Shown here: piece after piece, positions 30,594 through 33,848 of the stretch
How positions within the stretch are numbered: position 1 is the stretch's first letter
How the letters are laid out: every line of letters starts with the position of its first letter
DNA from: an uncultured Pseudomonadota bacterium
Lineage (GTDB): Bacteria > Bdellovibrionota_B > Oligoflexia > Oligoflexales > CAIMVM01
Assembly: GCA_903844895.1 (NCBI GenBank)
Contig: CAIMVM010000367.1
Coordinates: 1 to 33,848, forward strand
Length of the DNA stretch: 33,848 nucleotides
Direction of reading: 5' to 3'
Translations under genes and position numbers: made by a program
Notes under the pieces: generated by a model
Told to the model about the DNA's origin: nothing
The model's database searches: none
What the model saw: the letters and a program-made list of their open reading frames with translations, nothing else

Positions 30594-33461
30594 ATGCAAA
30601 ATATACAAGAATCTTTAGACTCAAAAATGACGTTTTCTAATAGGCATATTGGACCTAGTGACAACGAGCAAAAGCAAATGCTGGACGTTTTAGGCATTGA
30701 AAGTCTGGAGGCGTTGGCAAGAAAAACCATTCCGGAAAATATTCAGAAATTTTCTCCCATGGGGCTTGGCAAAGGTCTTTCCGAATTTGAAGCACTTAGT
30801 GAGCTTCGCCAGAAGGCCAGAAAAAATAAGATATTTAAATCTTGGATTGGATGTGGTTATCGAAATGTAATAACACCGTCGCCAATTTCCCGAAATATTT
30901 TTGAGAATCCTGGTTGGTATACTCAATATACTCCCTATCAGGCGGAAATATCTCAAGGTCGATTAGAGGCGCTTCTCAATTACCAGACGATGATTTGTGA
31001 TCTTACGGGACTTGCTGTGGCAAATGCATCCTTGCTAGATGAGGGAACTGCTGCGGCTGAAGCGATGGTGATGATGTCAAATCTAAAAAACAAAGACCAG
31101 TCGCGATTTTTTTTAGTAGACAGTCAGTGCCATCCCCAAACGATTGAAGTTGTAAAAACTCGCGCCAAGGCCCTTAAGATATCCATAATCGTAGCTGATC
31201 CAGCTAAATTTGTTTTTGAATCCCCCATTTTCGGCGCATTGATTCAGTATCCAGCGACCCATGGGGAAGTTTCGGACTGGACAGGTTTTATTGACAAAGC
31301 CCATTCCAAAGACGCCTTAGTGGCTATGGCTGGTGATGTTATGTCTCTGGTAATTCTTAAATCTCCTGGTGCCATGGGAGCAGACATTGCTTTAGGTACA
31401 TCCCAAAACTTTGGAGTTCCTATTGGCTTTGGGGGGCCCCATGCAGCGTATTTTGCCACCAAAAAAGAATATTTGCGTGGCATGCCAGGAAGAATTATCG
31501 GAGTTTCTTTAAATCGCGAAGGAAAGAAGGCCTATCGTCTTTCCCTTCAAACAAGGGAACAACATATTCGCCGCGAGAAGGCAACTTCCAACATATGTAC
31601 GGCTCAGGCGCTTTTGGCGTCTATGGCCTCAATGTATGCGGTTTATCACGGACCAGAAGGATTGAAGCAGATTGCGAGTAAAATTCACGCTTCGACCGAG
31701 CTTTGGGCGTTTGCAATGCGAGCGGCTGGTTATCAGATTTTAAACTCCAATTTTTTTGATACGGTTTCGGTGAGGCTTTCTCCGTCACGGCTGCTTGAGG
31801 TTCAAAGTGAAGCCAAGCGGCAATCGATTAACTTGCGTTTTGTTGACCATGAGACGCTAGCGGTTTCGTTTGATGAGTCCACCCAGATAAGCGATCTAGA
31901 GGATCTTCTTTCTCTATTTGACAAAAAGATAAAGCTCCAAGATTTTATGTCTCGCGCGCCAAGTCTAGACAAGAATCTATTACGTCAGGATCCCGTTTTA
32001 ACGCACCCCGTTTTTAATCAATACCATTCTGAAACAGAGCTTTTGAGATATATCAAACGCCTAGAGTCAAGAGACCTCTCACTCACCCACTCCATGATTC
32101 CTTTAGGATCTTGCACCATGAAGTTGAATGCGGCCAGCGAGCTTTATCCGGTTAGTTGGCCAGAGTTTTCTAGTTTGCATCCTGGGGTTCCTAAGGATCA
32201 AAGTGAAGGCTATTTGGAGATGCTTTCTGACCTAGAAAATATGCTTTGTAAAGTTACCGGTTTCGATGCCGTATCTCTGCAGCCAAACTCTGGGGCTCAG
32301 GGGGAATATGCAGGTCTTCTGGTGATTATGAAATACCATGAAAGCCGCAACGAATCGTTTCGAAATATTTGCTTAATCCCTTCTTCTGCGCACGGCACCA
32401 ACCCCGCCTCTGCGGCTCTTGCTGGTATGAAAGTTGTGGTCACGAAGTGTGATGCGGATGGCAATGTTGACCTTCAGGATTTGAAAGCAAAAGTCGAAGA
32501 ACATCGCTCCCATCTTGCGGCGCTCATGGTGACCTACCCCTCTACTCACGGGGTTTTTGAAGAAGAAATTAGGGACATTTGTAAGGTCGTCCATGACGGT
32601 GGCGGACTTGTTTATATGGATGGCGCGAACCTAAATGCCCAACTTGGACTTTGCAAAGGCGGAGAATTTGGGCCGGACGTCTGTCACATGAACTTGCATA
32701 AAACCTTTTGCATTCCCCATGGCGGAGGCGGACCAGGTATGGGACCGATTGCCGTTACATCTCGACTTAAAGACTTTCTTCCTCAGCACACCTTTGCCGA
32801 AACGGGCGGACAAGATGCCATAGGCCCCGTTTCCAGCGCCCCTTGGGGCTCTGCATCGATACTTCCTATATCATGGATGTATATTCGCATGATGGGAGAT
32901 GAGGGCTTAAAGAAGGCAACTCAAGTGGCTATACTCAATGCAAATTACATGGCTCGTCGCCTTGATCCTTATTTTCCGGTGCTTTATCGCGGGAAATCGG
33001 GCCTTGTGGCTCACGAGTGCATTGTGGATTTGCGACAGTTTAAAGCCACAACTGGCATTGAAGTTGAAGACGTAGCAAAGAGACTCATGGATTATGGATT
33101 TCATGCACCAACCGTCTCCTTTCCGGTTCCGGGAACCCTTATGATTGAGCCTACGGAGTCTGAAAACAAGATTCAGTTAGATCGATTTATTGACGCCATG
33201 ATCGGGATTAGGAAAGAAATTGATGGCATTTCGTCTGGCAGGTTTACCAAAGAGTCAAACCCCCTTAAAAACGCCCCCCACACCGCGGGAGCGGTCACGG
33301 CATCGGCTTGGGATTACGCCTATTCTCGAGAGGAAGCAGCCTTTCCGGCCCCTTGGATACGTGAAGCCAAATTCTGGCCGTTTACATCACGGATTGATGG
33401 TGCTTATGGGGATCGAAATCCAGTGTGTACGTGTCCGCCGCTAGAGTCCTATGAGGACTAA
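30594..33461 (+). CDS. gcvP: Glycine decarboxylase P-protein (single chain)
   Basis: This 955-residue PLP enzyme decarboxylates glycine and transfers the aminomethyl group to lipoyl-GcvH in the glycine cleavage system. The N-terminal half starts with the typical FSNRHIGPSDNEQ. The C-terminal half contains the PLP lysine K703 in MNLHKTFCIPHGGGGPGMG. SLGSCTMKLN-type sequence (IPLGSCTMKLN) and PNSGAQGEYAGLL are intact. The length equals that of one-chain P-proteins, in contrast to the split GcvPA/GcvPB type. ATG 30594 has AGGAAAG about 6 bases upstream. gcvT and gcvH are not adjacent, so they must lie elsewhere if the system is complete. Confidence 0.97.
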   Translation: MQNIQESLDSKMTFSNRHIGPSDNEQKQMLDVLGIESLEALARKTIPENIQKFSPMGLGKGLSEFEALSELRQKARKNKIFKSWIGCGYRNVITPSPISRNIFENPGWYTQYTPYQAEISQGRLEALLNYQTMICDLTGLAVANASLLDEGTAAAEAMVMMSNLKNKDQSRFFLVDSQCHPQTIEVVKTRAKALKISIIVADPAKFVFESPIFGALIQYPATHGEVSDWTGFIDKAHSKDALVAMAGDVMSLVILKSPGAMGADIALGTSQNFGVPIGFGGPHAAYFATKKEYLRGMPGRIIGVSLNREGKKAYRLSLQTREQHIRREKATSNICTAQALLASMASMYAVYHGPEGLKQIASKIHASTELWAFAMRAAGYQILNSNFFDTVSVRLSPSRLLEVQSEAKRQSINLRFVDHETLAVSFDESTQISDLEDLLSLFDKKIKLQDFMSRAPSLDKNLLRQDPVLTHPVFNQYHSETELLRYIKRLESRDLSLTHSMIPLGSCTMKLNAASELYPVSWPEFSSLHPGVPKDQSEGYLEMLSDLENMLCKVTGFDAVSLQPNSGAQGEYAGLLVIMKYHESRNESFRNICLIPSSAHGTNPASAALAGMKVVVTKCDADGNVDLQDLKAKVEEHRSHLAALMVTYPSTHGVFEEEIRDICKVVHDGGGLVYMDGANLNAQLGLCKGGEFGPDVCHMNLHKTFCIPHGGGGPGMGPIAVTSRLKDFLPQHTFAETGGQDAIGPVSSAPWGSASILPISWMYIRMMGDEGLKKATQVAILNANYMARRLDPYFPVLYRGKSGLVAHECIVDLRQFKATTGIEVEDVAKRLMDYGFHAPTVSFPVPGTLMIEPTESENKIQLDRFIDAMIGIRKEIDGISSGRFTKESNPLKNAPHTAGAVTASAWDYAYSREEAAFPAPWIREAKFWPFTSRIDGAYGDRNPVCTCPPLESYED

Positions 33462-33468
33462 AACAGGC

Positions 33469-33533
33469 CAATGCTTCGTGCCAAAGCTTCTTGTCAAAGC
33501 TTCTTGTCAAAGCTTCTTGTCAAAGCTTCGTGC
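33469..33533. repeat. Five tandem 13-base units after gcvP
   Basis: Three identical units CAAAGCTTCTTGT (33482-33520) are flanked by one variant on each side: CAATGCTTCGTGC (33469-33481) and CAAAGCTTCGTGC (33521-33533). A further fragment TAGAGCTT follows. Each of the four right-hand units contains the palindrome AAGCTT. The array starts 8 bases after the gcvP stop and is non-coding. Confidence 0.92.
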
Positions 33534-33638
33534 TAGAGCTTAAAGCAAAGCAAGTGCAGCACTTTTAGTTGCCCCACGGCTTGCCTCATTGCCCATATGT
33601 TCGGGATGCCCTATATAGCCCCGAATTCAGGAGTGAAA

Positions 33639-33848
33639 ATGAATTTTGGATTGCAGGACAAAAGAGTATTGGTGTGCGGAGGCAGCGGTGGGATTGGCTT
33701 TGCTGTTGCCAAAGTATTTCGGGAAGAAGGCGCCCATGTCACCATTTTTTCCCGAAATGAAGCGAAAATAAAGGAAGCTTTGACGACTTTAAGTCCCGAT
33801 GGCCTAAAGGCCGACTCTTTAGTGGCAGACTTTTCTAACCCTTCTGAA
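33639..33848 (+). CDS. Short-chain dehydrogenase/reductase, N-terminal part (cut by window edge)
   Basis: The first 70 residues are visible. They begin MNFGLQDKRVLVCGGSGGIG, the Rossmann nucleotide-binding pattern of short-chain dehydrogenases (TGxxxGIG family, here GGSGGIG at 14-20). The chain goes on with FAVAKVFREEGAHVTIFSRNE, where the Ser-Arg after the second strand hints at NADP(H) preference. DFSNPSE is the usual third-strand region. AGGAG lies about 6 bases before the ATG. The catalytic Ser/Tyr/Lys lie beyond the edge, so the substrate is unknown. A gap of 177 bases, mostly tandem repeats, separates it from gcvP. Confidence 0.85.
   Translation, partial: MNFGLQDKRVLVCGGSGGIGFAVAKVFREEGAHVTIFSRNEAKIKEALTTLSPDGLKADSLVADFSNPSE

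Noticed and set aside
33469-33533. CRISPR array
   Set aside because: The 13-base units are directly abutting with no spacers, and no cas gene is nearby.

Overview
The window looks like the replication-origin neighbourhood of a Gram-negative bacterial chromosome. It carries dnaA-dnaN-gyrB-gyrA, parA-parB with four parS-like sites, and both halves of an F-type ATP synthase. An lptC-lptA-lptB-rpoN-rapZ cluster implies an LPS outer membrane. Together with deltaproteobacterial-looking proteins and the atp/par/dnaA linkage, this suggests Bdellovibrionota (Bdellovibrio-like) or a related lineage. That placement is inference from gene order and protein character, not from a marker-gene tree.

Layout. 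1-1019 (minus): a glycosyltransferase cut by the left edge. 1142-6992 (minus): the ATP synthase operon b'-b-delta-alpha-gamma-beta-epsilon, closed by a clear terminator. 7143-8884 (minus): parA-parB. 8885-10252: about 1.37 kb with no convincing gene, holding four copies of GTTCCACGTGGAAC and a very AT-rich tract. 10253-11959 (minus): the membrane part of the ATP synthase (AtpZ-like, AtpI-like, a, c), also closed by a terminator. 12091-19984 (plus): dnaA, a probable oriC with DnaA boxes and a DnaA-trio run, dnaN, gyrB and gyrA. 20049-21119 (plus): a serine hydrolase of the beta-lactamase fold. 21170-23364 (minus): a lipoprotein and an outer-membrane barrel-like protein, overlapping by four bases. 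23505-30346 (plus): pyrG, kdsD-like, lptC, lptA, lptB, rpoN and rapZ in a tightly packed run. 30594-33461 (plus): gcvP, followed by five tandem 13-base units. 33639 to the right edge: the start of a short-chain dehydrogenase.

How it works together. Genes left of about 12 kb point left and most genes to the right point right, as expected when forks leave an origin at dnaA-dnaN. DnaA would open the origin, the beta clamp and gyrase support the forks, and ParA/ParB act on the parS cluster 4-5 kb away to segregate the new origins. The Lpt genes and KdsD serve LPS core synthesis and export.

Most of the window is conserved housekeeping. I found no convincing new multi-gene system. The points most worth a second look are the altered Walker A motifs of DnaA (SQPGLGKT) and RapZ (Leu in place of Lys), the DnaA-trio origin, the parS cluster placed between two halves of the ATP synthase genes, and the lipoprotein/outer-membrane pair of unknown function.
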